Below, in pieces: positions 8,773 through 19,546 of a stretch of DNA of 64,000 nucleotides. The notes under the pieces are model-generated. The model was not told the origin of the DNA. It saw nothing but the letters and a program-made list of their open reading frames with translations, and searched no databases. Numbering within the stretch: position 1 is the first letter of the stretch; each line of letters starts with the position of its first letter. The translations under genes were made by a program, and so were the position numbers. The DNA comes from Sphingobium sp. BYY-5 (GTDB lineage: Bacteria; Pseudomonadota; Alphaproteobacteria; Sphingomonadales; Sphingomonadaceae), in the NCBI RefSeq assembly GCF_022758885.1, contig NZ_JALEBH010000002.1, forward strand, positions 186,001 through 250,000, given 5' to 3'.

Positions 8773-9957
8773 ATGCGGAATGATCCAGTCGTCATTGCGG
8801 GCTATGCCCGGACCCCCATGGGTGGCTTTCAGGGCGCGCTCTCCCCGCTCAAGGCCACCGATCTCGGATCGGCAGCGGTAAAGGCCGCCGTGGAGCGCGC
8901 AAAGCTGTCGGCCGATGCGGTCGATCGCATCTATATGGGTTGCGTCCTGCCCGCCGGGCTGGGCCAGGCGCCCGCGCGGCAGGCGGCGCTGGGCGCGGGC
9001 CTTGGCCTCAACACGGAAGCCACCACCGTCAACAAGATGTGCGGATCAGGGATGCAGGCGGCGATCATGGCGCATGAGGCGCTGAGCGCCGGGTCTGTCG
9101 ATGTCGTGGTCGCGGGCGGCATGGAAAGCATGACCAATGCCCCCTATGCCCTGCCCAAGCATCGCGGCGGCGCGCGTATCGGCCATGATCGGATCATCGA
9201 CACGATGATGATGGACGGGCTGGAAGACGCCTATGAACCGGGCAAGGCAATGGGCGTCTTCGCCGAGGAAGCGGTGCGCGACTATCAGTTCACCCGTGCC
9301 GACCAGGATGACTATGCCATCCGATCGCTGAGCCGCGCCAATGACGCGATCGCCAGTGGCGCCTTTACGCGGGAAATCACGCCGGTTACGGTATCGGGCC
9401 GAGGCGGCGACACCGTCATCGACACCGACGAACAGCCCGGCAAGGCTCGCCCTGACAAGATCCCGTCATTGAAGCCCGCCTTCGTCAAGGACGGCACCAT
9501 CACCGCGGCCAATGCCTCCTCCATTTCGGACGGCGCCGCCGCGCTGGTGATGACGCGCCAGAGCGTCGCGGAAAAGCTGGGCCTGCCGGTGATCGCCAGG
9601 GTCGTCGCCACCGCCGCCCATGCCCATGAACCGGCCAAGTTCACCACCGCCCCGGTGCCAGCGATCCGCAAGCTGCTGGACAAGGCCGGCTGGTCGGTAG
9701 CCGATGTCGACCTGTTCGAAGTCAATGAAGCCTTTGCCGTGGTGGCGATGATTGCGGCCAAGGATCTTGGCATCCCGGCGGAAAAGCTCAACGTCAATGG
9801 CGGCGCGACCGCGCTGGGCCATCCGATCGGCGCATCGGGCGCGCGGATCGTGGCGACACTGCTGGGCGCGCTGGAACATCGCGGCCTCAAGCGCGGCGTC
9901 GCCAGCCTCTGCATTGGCGGGGGCGAAGCGACGGCGATGGCGGTCGAACTGGTCTGA
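8773..9957 (+). CDS. acetyl-CoA acetyltransferase (thiolase)
   Basis: 394 aa, standard thiolase length. Nucleophilic Cys in NKMCGSGMQA (about residue 88), second active-site region GGATALGHPIGASGARI with the catalytic His, and Cys in LCIGGGEA near the C-terminus. Catalyses thiolytic cleavage of a 3-ketoacyl-CoA or its reverse. The ATG at 8773 follows gaaggaaacagct and is preferred over a TTG seven codons upstream. Sits 28 bp after the acyl-CoA dehydrogenase. It is the more conventional of the two thiolases in this operon. Confidence 0.92.
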   Translation: MRNDPVVIAGYARTPMGGFQGALSPLKATDLGSAAVKAAVERAKLSADAVDRIYMGCVLPAGLGQAPARQAALGAGLGLNTEATTVNKMCGSGMQAAIMAHEALSAGSVDVVVAGGMESMTNAPYALPKHRGGARIGHDRIIDTMMMDGLEDAYEPGKAMGVFAEEAVRDYQFTRADQDDYAIRSLSRANDAIASGAFTREITPVTVSGRGGDTVIDTDEQPGKARPDKIPSLKPAFVKDGTITAANASSISDGAAALVMTRQSVAEKLGLPVIARVVATAAHAHEPAKFTTAPVPAIRKLLDKAGWSVADVDLFEVNEAFAVVAMIAAKDLGIPAEKLNVNGGATALGHPIGASGARIVATLLGALEHRGLKRGVASLCIGGGEATAMAVELV

Positions 9958-9973
9958 TTGGAGTAGGCAAGAC

Positions 9974-10735
9974 ATGGATATCAAAGGGGTAGCCGCTATC
10001 GTCACCGGCGGCGCATCGGGCCTGGGCAAGGCGACGGCGCAGATGTTGGCTGCCAATGGCGCGAAGGTCACGATCTTCGACCTGAATGAGGAAGCGGGGA
10101 AGGCTGCGGCGGCCGAAATCGGCGGTGCCTTCGTCAGCGTCAATGTTGCCGATGACGCCAGCGTCACAGCGGGGCTGGATGCGGCGGAACAGGCGCATGG
10201 CGTGGCGCGCATCCTGATCAACTGCGCAGGCATCGCCCCGGCAGTGAAGACGGTGGGCAAGGAAAATGCGCCGCACCCGCTCGACACCTTCGCCAAGACG
10301 GTGACGGTCAACCTGATCGGCACCTTCAATGTCATTTCCAAGTTCGCGGCTCGCGCGGCTGCGGCAGAGGAGGTCGACGGCGAGCGCGGTGTCATCGTCA
10401 ACACCGCCTCGGTGGCGGCCTATGACGGCCAGATCGGGCAAGCGGCCTATAGTGCGTCGAAGGGCGGCGTCGTCGGTATGACTCTGCCGATCGCCCGCGA
10501 TCTGGCCCAACATAAGATCCGGGTGATGACCATCGCGCCGGGCATCTTCCTGACCCCCATGTTGGAAGCCTTCCCGCAAAATGTGCAGGATGCGCTGGGC
10601 GCGCAGGTGCCGCATCCCAGCCGCCTGGGCAAGCCGGCCGAATATGCGCAACTGGTGGAATCCATCGTCCGCAACCCGATGCTGAACGGCGAAGTCATTC
10701 GCCTTGATGGCGCCATCCGCATGGCGCCCCGGTGA
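9974..10735 (+). CDS. SDR-family 3-hydroxyacyl-CoA dehydrogenase, HSD10-like
   Basis: 253 aa NAD-dependent short-chain dehydrogenase. Nucleotide motif TGGASGLG at residues 11-18, NCAG at 83-86, catalytic Ser146, Tyr159 and Lys163 (YSASK). The overall pattern, including GIFLTPMLEAFPQNVQDALGAQVPHPSRLGKPAEYAQLV and MLNGEVIRLDGAIRMAPR, matches the 17-beta-HSD10 / 2-methyl-3-hydroxybutyryl-CoA dehydrogenase group, which oxidises short branched 3-hydroxyacyl-CoAs. Its frame extends upstream into the thiolase gene, but ATG 9974 is the start that gives the SDR N-terminus. Its stop overlaps the GTG start of the next gene, so translation is probably coupled. Confidence 0.9.
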   Translation: MDIKGVAAIVTGGASGLGKATAQMLAANGAKVTIFDLNEEAGKAAAAEIGGAFVSVNVADDASVTAGLDAAEQAHGVARILINCAGIAPAVKTVGKENAPHPLDTFAKTVTVNLIGTFNVISKFAARAAAAEEVDGERGVIVNTASVAAYDGQIGQAAYSASKGGVVGMTLPIARDLAQHKIRVMTIAPGIFLTPMLEAFPQNVQDALGAQVPHPSRLGKPAEYAQLVESIVRNPMLNGEVIRLDGAIRMAPR

Positions 10736-11517
10736 GTGACGGTCTGACCCTGGCGGTCGAGGATGGGATCGCCCGGATCACGCTCGACCGTCCGGAGGCG
10801 GGCAACGCCATCACCCTGCCGCTGGCGCAGGCGTTGCTGGCGGCGGCGATCCGGTGCGAAAGTGATCCGGCGGTTCGCTGCATCCTGCTGACCGGCAAGG
10901 GACGGCTCTTCTGTGCCGGGGGCGACGTTCAGTTGATCGCCGGGGCAGGCGAACGACGGGCCGAAGTGCTGAGCGAACTGATCGCCACCTTTCACGCAGC
11001 CGTCCAGCGACTGGCGCGTGCGTCCAAACCGCTGGTGACTCTGGTCAACGGCCCTGCCGCCGGGGCGGGGTTTAGCCTCGCCATATTGGGTGATGTGGTG
11101 ATCGGCGCGCGATCGGCGCATTTCACCGCAGCCTATGGCGCGATCGGCCTGACACCCGATGGTGGTCTGAGCTGGCTGCTGCCGCGCCTTGTCGGACTGC
11201 GCAAGGCGCAGGACATCATCCTCACCAATCGGCGCATCAAGGCGGAGGAGGCGGAGGCGATCGGCCTCGTCACCCGCATCGTCGATGATGAGACGTTGGC
11301 GGAGGAGGGGACGCGCGTCGCCCATGCGCTGGCCGATGGCCCGGTGGACGCGCTCTGTGCTGCCCGTGCCCTGCTCTACGACAGCTTCGAAACCGGTCTG
11401 GAAACCCAGCTCGACCGGGAACTGCGCGCCATGGCCGCAGCCGGTGCGGGGACCGAAAGCGCGGAAGGATTGGCGGCGCTGCTTGAAAAGCGCGCGCCCG
11501 ATTTCAGGGGAGTTTGA
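10732..11517 (+). CDS. enoyl-CoA hydratase/isomerase
   Basis: 261 aa crotonase-fold protein with oxyanion-hole segments GRLFCAGGDVQLI (about residues 57-69) and LVNGPAAGAGFSLAILGDVVIGA. The second acid region reads AYGAIGLTPDGGLSWLLPRLVG, with Asp rather than Glu in TPDGG, a pattern I associate with PaaG-like isomerases rather than classical hydratases. GTG start overlaps the preceding stop (GTGA). Product could be a hydratase, isomerase or ring-cleaving hydrolase; the class is certain, the reaction is not. Confidence 0.88.
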   Translation: MSDGLTLAVEDGIARITLDRPEAGNAITLPLAQALLAAAIRCESDPAVRCILLTGKGRLFCAGGDVQLIAGAGERRAEVLSELIATFHAAVQRLARASKPLVTLVNGPAAGAGFSLAILGDVVIGARSAHFTAAYGAIGLTPDGGLSWLLPRLVGLRKAQDIILTNRRIKAEEAEAIGLVTRIVDDETLAEEGTRVAHALADGPVDALCAARALLYDSFETGLETQLDRELRAMAAAGAGTESAEGLAALLEKRAPDFRGV

Positions 11518-11520
11518 TCA

Positions 11521-13676
<2,156 letters not shown>

Positions 13677-13685
13677 TCAAAAAAA

Positions 13686-13714
13686 CCGGGTGGGGTTGTT
13701 CGATAACCCCGCCC
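13686..13714 (-). terminator. intrinsic terminator between convergent operons
   Basis: Arms CGGGTGGGGTT (13686-13696) and AACCCCGCCCG (13704-13714) pair with one G-U. A run of six A at 13679-13684 gives a U tract on the minus strand, so it best serves the P450 operon; a short TTTT (13718-13721) follows on the plus strand for the acyl-CoA operon. Confidence 0.75.
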
Positions 13715-13732
13715 GCCATTTTCGTCGACCGC

Positions 13733-14953
13733 CTACCAGACCAAAGGCAATGTTTTAGGCCCCACCACGCCGCCCGGCCAATATTCGATGTTCGTGCCTG
13801 GCTGCACGTCAAAATCCGGGATGCGCCGCAGCCATTCCTGCAGGCCGATCTTGATTTCCAGCCGTGCCAGATGGGCGCCGATGCAGCTATGCACGCCGCC
13901 GGCAAAGGCCAGGATCGGCTTGCGCGGCCGGTTGAAGTCCACCTCGGTCGGATTCGGGAAGACATCCGGATCATAGTTGCAGGCCGGAAGGATGCTGGTG
14001 AACTTGTCGCCCGCCTTCATCTGAACCCCACGCATTTCGATATCCTGCGTCAGCGTCCGCCCTGAGAAGGTCACGGAAAAGACGCGCAGCAATTCCTCGA
14101 CCTGGGCGTTGATCTGATCCGGATTGGCGATGATCTCGCGCCGCCGGTCGGGATTTTGCGCCAGCCACAGCCACATATTGTTCAACGTGGCGAACACCGT
14201 GTCCAGCCCGGCGATGAACAGGAAGAAGGTGAAGCCGAAAATCTCCCGCTCGGTCAGCGGTTCGCCGTCGGGCCGCGCCTGGATGATCTGGCTGATGACG
14301 CCATCGTCTGGCTTCGCGGTCTTTTCGACGATAACCTCCGCCAGATAGGCTTCGATCCCGCGCATGGCGAGGCCAGCGGACATCCGGTCCTGCGAGTGGA
14401 GCAGGTCCACCGCCCAGCCGACGAACGTGTCGCGCATATCCTGCGGCAGGCCCATCAGATCGAGGAAGATTGACACCGGCAGCGGACGCCCGAAATCGGT
14501 CGTGAACTCCGTGCTGCCCTTGTCGATGAACGTATCGATCAGGTCGTTGGCGAGGCCGCGCATATAGGTTTCCAGCCGCAACACACCCTTGGGCGAGAAA
14601 GTCGCGTCCAGGATCGCCCGATATTTGCGATGATGCGGCGGATCGATTTCCAGCGGGATGAAATAGAAATAATTATTGGGATCGCGCGGAAAGGGCGTCG
14701 CGCCCGCTGTCGTGAAATATTCCGGATGGCGCAGCGCGAAAAAGGCGTCTTCATGCTTGATCGTGACCCAGGCATTGCCGACCAGCGGATTGACGCTGTA
14801 AAAAATCGGCGGATGCGTGTCGTGCAGCTTCGCCATGAAGTCGTGCGGTGCGGCCAGAAAATCGGCGCCGGTCGTCAGGCCAATCTCCCGCACCAGTTCG
14901 GGCGGCACATGCGCCGGGATGTCGGCGGGGGTCAGGGTGTCGGTCGCAGCCAT
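13733..14953 (-). CDS. cytochrome P450, CYP101 (P450cam)-like
   Basis: 406 aa soluble bacterial P450 that hydroxylates a small hydrophobic substrate. I-helix oxygen motif LFIAGLDTVFATL, ExxR in EELLR, haem loop FAGGVHSCIGAHLARLEIK with the Cys ligand. The C-terminal run LQEWLRRIPDFDV...LPLVW closely follows P450cam, whose substrate is camphor. ATG 14953 is chosen because GAGGAG lies 7 bases ahead; ATG 14959 is too close to it. It lies 11 bp downstream of a putidaredoxin-type ferredoxin gene in the same direction. No ferredoxin reductase is nearby, so the reductase must be encoded elsewhere. Substrate is unknown; terpenoid or steroid ring is plausible. Confidence 0.93.
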   Translation of the reverse strand: MAATDTLTPADIPAHVPPELVREIGLTTGADFLAAPHDFMAKLHDTHPPIFYSVNPLVGNAWVTIKHEDAFFALRHPEYFTTAGATPFPRDPNNYFYFIPLEIDPPHHRKYRAILDATFSPKGVLRLETYMRGLANDLIDTFIDKGSTEFTTDFGRPLPVSIFLDLMGLPQDMRDTFVGWAVDLLHSQDRMSAGLAMRGIEAYLAEVIVEKTAKPDDGVISQIIQARPDGEPLTEREIFGFTFFLFIAGLDTVFATLNNMWLWLAQNPDRRREIIANPDQINAQVEELLRVFSVTFSGRTLTQDIEMRGVQMKAGDKFTSILPACNYDPDVFPNPTEVDFNRPRKPILAFAGGVHSCIGAHLARLEIKIGLQEWLRRIPDFDVQPGTNIEYWPGGVVGPKTLPLVW

Positions 14954-14964
14954 GGCCATGCTCC

Positions 14965-15288
14965 TCAATATTGCGTTTCGGGAAGGTGGACGATCAGCCC
15001 GTCGAGTCCGTCGTCGACGATGATCTGGCAGCTCAAACGGCTGGTCGGGCGCAGTTCTGACGCGGTGCATTCCAGCATCTCGCGTTCGGCCGGTTCGGCC
15101 TCCTCCAGCCGATCGGCCCAATCTTCATCAACATAGCAATGGCATGTCGCGCAGGCGAGGCCGCCGCCACATTCCCCCACAATGCCGTCGATGCCCGCAT
15201 TGAGCGCGGCGCGCATCACGGTCTCGCCCACCGGCACGTCGATTACATGTTCGGTGCCACTTGCCTCTATGACGGTGACGGACGTCAT
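14965..15288 (-). CDS. [2Fe-2S] ferredoxin, putidaredoxin type
   Basis: 107 aa electron carrier for the adjacent P450. Cluster ligands are C-x5-C-x2-C in GECGGGLACATCHCYVDEDW plus a later Cys in RLSCQIIVDDGLDGL, the adrenodoxin/putidaredoxin pattern. ATG 15288 follows AAGGAGAGAGTG; in-frame codons further upstream run through the operator region and are not used. Divergent from a TetR gene that probably represses it. Confidence 0.93.
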   Translation of the reverse strand: MTSVTVIEASGTEHVIDVPVGETVMRAALNAGIDGIVGECGGGLACATCHCYVDEDWADRLEEAEPAEREMLECTASELRPTSRLSCQIIVDDGLDGLIVHLPETQY

Positions 15289-15310
15289 CACTCTCTCCTT
15301 GCATTTTATC

Positions 15311-15325
15311 GAGAACATTGTTCTC
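15311..15325. promoter_or_regulatory. palindrome, candidate operator of the P450 operon
   Basis: GAGAAC-att-GTTCTC is a perfect 6-base inverted repeat, 22 bp before the ferredoxin start. A second short palindrome TGCTA-c-TAGCA lies at 15334-15344. Both are in the spacer shared with the divergent TetR gene. Confidence 0.55.
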
Positions 15326-15384
15326 AGCGCTGGTGCTACTAGCATGTGCTGCTAAATGCAAAGCGGTTTTGAAGGAGGTGCGTG

Positions 15385-16026
15385 ATGGAGGCCATGATCG
15401 GGGAACAGGTCGGCACGCCCGCCCGCAGCCAGCAGATCGTCGCCGTTGCCCATGAACTGCTCGATGAGTCGGGGCTGGAGGGGCTGACCATCCGCGCGGT
15501 GCTGACCCGCAGCGGATTGGCGCGCCGCGCCTTCTATGATTGTTTTTCGGGCAAGGATGATCTGGTGCTGGCGGTTTTCGCCCATACACTGCGTCTGGCG
15601 GCCGATCATTTCGCGGCTGAAATCCGCGCCTTGCCCGATCCGATGGCGCGGCTGCACCATATCGTGGAGGCGATCGTGCTGGGACGCGTTGCTTCCGGCA
15701 GGTCGGCACAGGGGGGCAGGCGGCGCGGTGCGGCGCTCAGCCGTGAACATCTGCGTCTGGCGGAGTCGCGCCCGGCCGAGTTGCAGGCAGCGATCAGCCC
15801 GCTGATCGACCTGATCGCGCAGCAACTGTCGGACGGCATAGCGATCGGCCAGGTCCGCCCCGCGCCGCCTCAACGTCTGGCCGAACTTATCTACAATCTC
15901 GTGTCGACCACCGTGCACGGCCAGTTGCTGGCGGAAGAAATTACCCTGGCGGCAGCGGACGACCGGGCTGAATTACTGGCGCAGATATGGGCATTCTGCC
16001 GCCGCGCGGTGGCGGCAGACAAGTGA
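15385..16026 (+). CDS. TetR-family regulator
   Basis: 213 aa. N-terminal helix-turn-helix SGLEGLTIRAVLTRSGLARRAFYDCFSGKDDLVLAVF, C-terminal helical domain with a TetR_C-type end. ATG 15385 lies 6 bases after AAGGAGG; the GTG just before it is too close. Divergent from the ferredoxin-P450 pair with palindromes between, so probably their local repressor. Inducer unknown. Confidence 0.87.
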   Translation: MEAMIGEQVGTPARSQQIVAVAHELLDESGLEGLTIRAVLTRSGLARRAFYDCFSGKDDLVLAVFAHTLRLAADHFAAEIRALPDPMARLHHIVEAIVLGRVASGRSAQGGRRRGAALSREHLRLAESRPAELQAAISPLIDLIAQQLSDGIAIGQVRPAPPQRLAELIYNLVSTTVHGQLLAEEITLAAADDRAELLAQIWAFCRRAVAADK

Positions 16027-16029
16027 TCG

Positions 16030-16812
16030 CTATCCGGCGTCGGCATCGATCCAAGTCGATGTGAGGGCGCGGGGTGACAGATATTTGGTCGATGTCCAGC
16101 CGCCGTCCACGACAATCGTCTGTCCGTTGATGAAGGCCGCGCCGGGCGAACAGAGAAAGGCGATCGTGCTCGCCACATCCTCCACCTCGCCCAGGCGCGG
16201 ATAAGGCGTCGTCTCCACATTTACCCGCTTGAACATTTCATCCTCGAACCGGTGCCGCACCATGTCGGTCATGGTGACGCCCGGCGCCACGCAATTGGCG
16301 CGGATGCCCAGCGGCCCATAGTCGCAGGCGATATGCTTGGTCAGCGCGTCCAGTCCGCCCTTGGACGCCGAATAGGCCCCGCCGCGTCGTCCACCGATCA
16401 CCGCATAGGTGGAGGTGACGTTCACGATACCGCAGCCCTCGCCCATATGGCCGATCACTTCCCGGCACAGGCGAAAGGGCGCCCGCAACATCAGTCCGAT
16501 AAAGGCGTCGAGCGTCGCATCGTCGGTTTCGTGCAACGGCTTGGGGCTGCCCGCACCCGCATTGTTGACCAGGAAGTCGATCCGTCCGAACCGCGCCATC
16601 GCTAGCCCGACGATCCGTGCCGGCGCATCATCGTCGGTCACATCGACCGACAGGGTCGCCAGCCGATCCGGATCGGCGATCGCCTGCTCCAGCTGGGCGA
16701 GCTTGCCCGCGTCGCGGCCCACGCCGACGATCGCCATGCCCGCTTCATGCAGCATCTTCGCGGTGCACAGGCCGATGCCGCTGCCCGCCCCGGTGATGAT
16801 CGCAACCTGCAT
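16030..16812 (-). CDS. short-chain dehydrogenase/reductase
   Basis: 260 aa classical SDR. TGAGSGIG at residues 7-14, NNAG at 83-86, catalytic Ser134, Tyr147 and Lys151 (YSASK), C-terminal INGQTIVVDGGWTS. ATG 16812 is preceded by GGGGAGCGGA. Converges on the TetR gene with 3 bp between stops. Probably oxidises the alcohol made by the neighbouring P450 or a later hydroxy intermediate (inference from context). Confidence 0.88.
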   Translation of the reverse strand: MQVAIITGAGSGIGLCTAKMLHEAGMAIVGVGRDAGKLAQLEQAIADPDRLATLSVDVTDDDAPARIVGLAMARFGRIDFLVNNAGAGSPKPLHETDDATLDAFIGLMLRAPFRLCREVIGHMGEGCGIVNVTSTYAVIGGRRGGAYSASKGGLDALTKHIACDYGPLGIRANCVAPGVTMTDMVRHRFEDEMFKRVNVETTPYPRLGEVEDVASTIAFLCSPGAAFINGQTIVVDGGWTSTKYLSPRALTSTWIDADAG

Positions 16813-16977
16813 TCCGCTCCCCAGTCGCCTTGTCCTGATCCGGTCATAGCCAATGTCGGGGCGGGGCGTGATCCTTCCGCCGTAAATGACGCGGGGGCGA
16901 TGCCTGTTGGGGGGAGGCTTGCCGCCGCGCGCGCCGGGCGGCACCGATCAGCTTCCCATTGACGCGAGGAGCTGTCC

Positions 16978-17886
16978 ATGTCGCTGTTGAGATATGATGA
17001 TCGTGTGGCTGTCATCACCGGAGCGGGGCGCGGCCTGGGTCGGACCTATGCGCTGCTCCTCGCCGAACGCGGCGCGAAAGTGATCGTCAACGACCCGGGC
17101 GGCCAGATGAGCGGGGAGGGCGCGGACATCGGTCCGGCAGAAGACGTCGTGCGGGAAATCCGTGCCGCTGGAGGCGAGGCTGTGGCCTGCACCGCATCGG
17201 TGGCAACGCCTGAAGGCGGCCGTACGATCATCGAGAGCGCGCTGGACCATTATGGCCGGATCGACATCCTCGTCCATAATGCTGGCAATGTCCGCTATGG
17301 AACGCTCAAGGATTTGAGCCAGGAGGATTTCGACGCCGTACTCGACGTGCATCTGCGTGGTGCTTTCCATGTCGTGCGTCCCGCCTTCCCGCGCATGTGC
17401 GCGGCCGGTTACGGCCGGGTGGTGCTGACTTCCTCGATCGGTGGTCTCTACGGCAGTCAGGGGGTCGTAAACTATGGCATGGCGAAGGCTGGCATGATCG
17501 GCCTCAACAATGTCGTCGCGATCGAGGGTGCGGCCGAGGGCGTCAAGTCCAACATCATCGTCCCCGGCGCCGTCACGCGCATGGCCGAGGGGATCGACAT
17601 ATCGGCCTATCCGCCGATGGGACCGGACCTGGTCGCGCCGGTGGCTGGCTGGCTGGCGCATGAATGCTGTTCCGTCAGTGGTGAGATGCTGGTGTCCATC
17701 GCTGGCCGCGTTGCCCGCGCCTTCGTTGGCGAGAGCCGGGGTGTCTATCAGCCGGAATGGACGATCGAGGATGTCGCGCGGCAGAAGGATGGCATCTTCG
17801 ACAGCGCAGACCCGCTCATCTTCGGTATGGACGGCCATGTCGATCATATCCGCTACAGCTTCGAGCGTGCTGCCCAGGGGCGCTGA
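16978..17886 (+). CDS. SDR-family (3R)-hydroxyacyl-CoA dehydrogenase, HSD17B4-like
   Basis: 302 aa. TGAGRGLG at residues 14-21, NDPGGQMSG typical of the dehydrogenase part of multifunctional enzyme 2 (HSD17B4), NAG at 101-103, catalytic Ser152 or Ser153, Tyr166 and Lys170 (YGMAK). The tail (about 240-302) ends ...VDHIRYSFERAAQGR. Such stand-alone enzymes act on steroid or fatty acyl-CoA side chains. It lies alone on the plus strand between the SDR at 16.0-16.8 kb and the ligase operon. The start follows gacgcgaggagctgtcc. Confidence 0.88.
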   Translation: MSLLRYDDRVAVITGAGRGLGRTYALLLAERGAKVIVNDPGGQMSGEGADIGPAEDVVREIRAAGGEAVACTASVATPEGGRTIIESALDHYGRIDILVHNAGNVRYGTLKDLSQEDFDAVLDVHLRGAFHVVRPAFPRMCAAGYGRVVLTSSIGGLYGSQGVVNYGMAKAGMIGLNNVVAIEGAAEGVKSNIIVPGAVTRMAEGIDISAYPPMGPDLVAPVAGWLAHECCSVSGEMLVSIAGRVARAFVGESRGVYQPEWTIEDVARQKDGIFDSADPLIFGMDGHVDHIRYSFERAAQGR

Positions 17887-17906
17887 CGCTCCGATCGATC
17901 TTCGTG

Positions 17907-19514
17907 TCAGGCTGCGGTCAGGGCGGCCCGGATGGCGTGTTTCAGCACCTTGCCTGCGTCATTTTTCGGCAGCATGTCCCACAGGGCCACCGTTTCGGGA
18001 TATTTGAACCGGGCGACCCCATGATCCGCCAGAAAGCCGCTGATCGACGGGATGTCGGGTGTTGCTCCGGCCTGCGGCACGACGACGGCGACCGCCCGTT
18101 CGCCGGTACGCGGATCGGGCACGCCGACGATCGCGATATCGGCGATATCGGGATGGCCGATCAGCAGATCCTCAATCTCCTTGGGTGAAATATTTTCGCC
18201 GTTGCGGATGATCAGATCCTTGATCCGACCGGTCACAACCAGATGGTCGCCATCCACCAGCGCACCCTGATCGCCTGTGCGGTAGAATCCCTCAGCGTCG
18301 AAAGCTGTCGTCTCATCCTCCGCATGGACATAGCCGACCATCATCTGCGGGCCGTGGGCGCGTATCTCTCCATCGGCCCCGATCCGCACCGTGGCTATGC
18401 CGGGCCGACCGTCGGTATCGGCCGCATGGGCCGTGTCGCCGCGGTCGATCACGCCAACGGTCGTCACTGGAACTTCCGTCGATCCATAGACGCGGCTGAC
18501 GATCGCCCTGGCGAAATAACCGGCCGCATCGCGGATCAGGGCAGGGGGGACAGAGGCGCCGCCACAGATGAACAGCTTCAGGTCGGGCAACCGGGTTCCC
18601 GCGGCCTGCGCGGCGGTCAGCAGCGTTTGCAGGAAAGGCGTTGCGCCTGCCATATGGGTGCAGCGCGCTTCGACCATCTGCTGCACCGCTGCTTCGGGGT
18701 TCCATGCCTCCATCAGCAGCGCGGTGGTCCCCAGCATCACCGGCATTTCGAAGGCATAGATGGACCCGCCGATATGACTGATCGGGGAGGGGACGAGGAA
18801 ACGGTCGCCCGGCTCCACCAGCCAATGGCGTCCGATCTGCCGGATCAGCGCGTTAAGCGAATTATGGCTGTGGAGTACGCCCTTGGGACGGCCGGTGGTG
18901 CCACTGGTATACATGACCATCCGCACATCGTCAGCGTCGAGTGCGGGGAGGGGCGCGTCCCCCGGTTCATCCAGCAACGCCGCATAGCTGCCCGCGACAC
19001 CCGTTTCGCCGCGCAGGATGACGACTTCGGGCGGCTGCGCCAGTTCGCCATTCACGCGGGACATCATCGCGGCATAGTCATGCCCGCGAAAGATGGCGGG
19101 AATGAAGATCATCCGGCTGCGCACATCGGCCAGAATGAAGCGCAGATCATGGTCACGCAGCGAGGGCAGGATGGGGTTGGCGACCATGCCCGCCAGGGTC
19201 GATCCCATGTAGATGACCGCCGCTTCGCGCCAATTGGGCAGCATGAAGGAGATGACGCTGCCGGGCGTAAAGCGTTTCAGCAGCGCCTGGGCAAGGCGGT
19301 TCGCCTGGTCCAGCAGTGCGGCGGCCGACAATTGGCCCCTATCGTCCTGCACCAGAATCCGGTCGGGCGTGTCGGTCGCGGCGCGGCGCAGCGCGTCGAT
19401 GCAGCTATCGTCCCGCCACCAGCCTTCGGCGCGTGCGCGATCGGCGAGCCGCTGGTCCCAGCGGATGTTCCATCCGCTGCTGGTGATGCGTCGGATGTTC
19501 GTGGCTTCGGTCAT
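17907..19514 (-). CDS. AMP-forming acyl-CoA ligase
   Basis: 535 aa member of the ANL superfamily that activates a carboxylic acid with ATP and CoA. Motifs: phosphate loop MVMYTSGTTGRPKGV, YGSTE, FYRTGDQG, hinge GRIKDLIIRNGENISPKEIE and the catalytic Lys near LPKNDAGKVLKHAIR. Last gene of a four-gene minus-strand operon (NTF2, SDR, NTF2, ligase), 32 bp after the second NTF2 gene. Likely activates the acid formed after P450 and dehydrogenase steps, feeding the acyl-CoA operon at 7.6-13.7 kb. Substrate unknown. Confidence 0.92.
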   Translation of the reverse strand: MTEATNIRRITSSGWNIRWDQRLADRARAEGWWRDDSCIDALRRAATDTPDRILVQDDRGQLSAAALLDQANRLAQALLKRFTPGSVISFMLPNWREAAVIYMGSTLAGMVANPILPSLRDHDLRFILADVRSRMIFIPAIFRGHDYAAMMSRVNGELAQPPEVVILRGETGVAGSYAALLDEPGDAPLPALDADDVRMVMYTSGTTGRPKGVLHSHNSLNALIRQIGRHWLVEPGDRFLVPSPISHIGGSIYAFEMPVMLGTTALLMEAWNPEAAVQQMVEARCTHMAGATPFLQTLLTAAQAAGTRLPDLKLFICGGASVPPALIRDAAGYFARAIVSRVYGSTEVPVTTVGVIDRGDTAHAADTDGRPGIATVRIGADGEIRAHGPQMMVGYVHAEDETTAFDAEGFYRTGDQGALVDGDHLVVTGRIKDLIIRNGENISPKEIEDLLIGHPDIADIAIVGVPDPRTGERAVAVVVPQAGATPDIPSISGFLADHGVARFKYPETVALWDMLPKNDAGKVLKHAIRAALTAA

Positions 19515-19546
19515 GTCGGACCCGTTCGTCTCAATGGAAAACCCCG

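Noticed and set aside
15334..15344. TGCTACTAGCA palindrome as a separate operator
   Set aside because: Only 5-base arms; kept as a note beside the stronger GAGAAC repeat.
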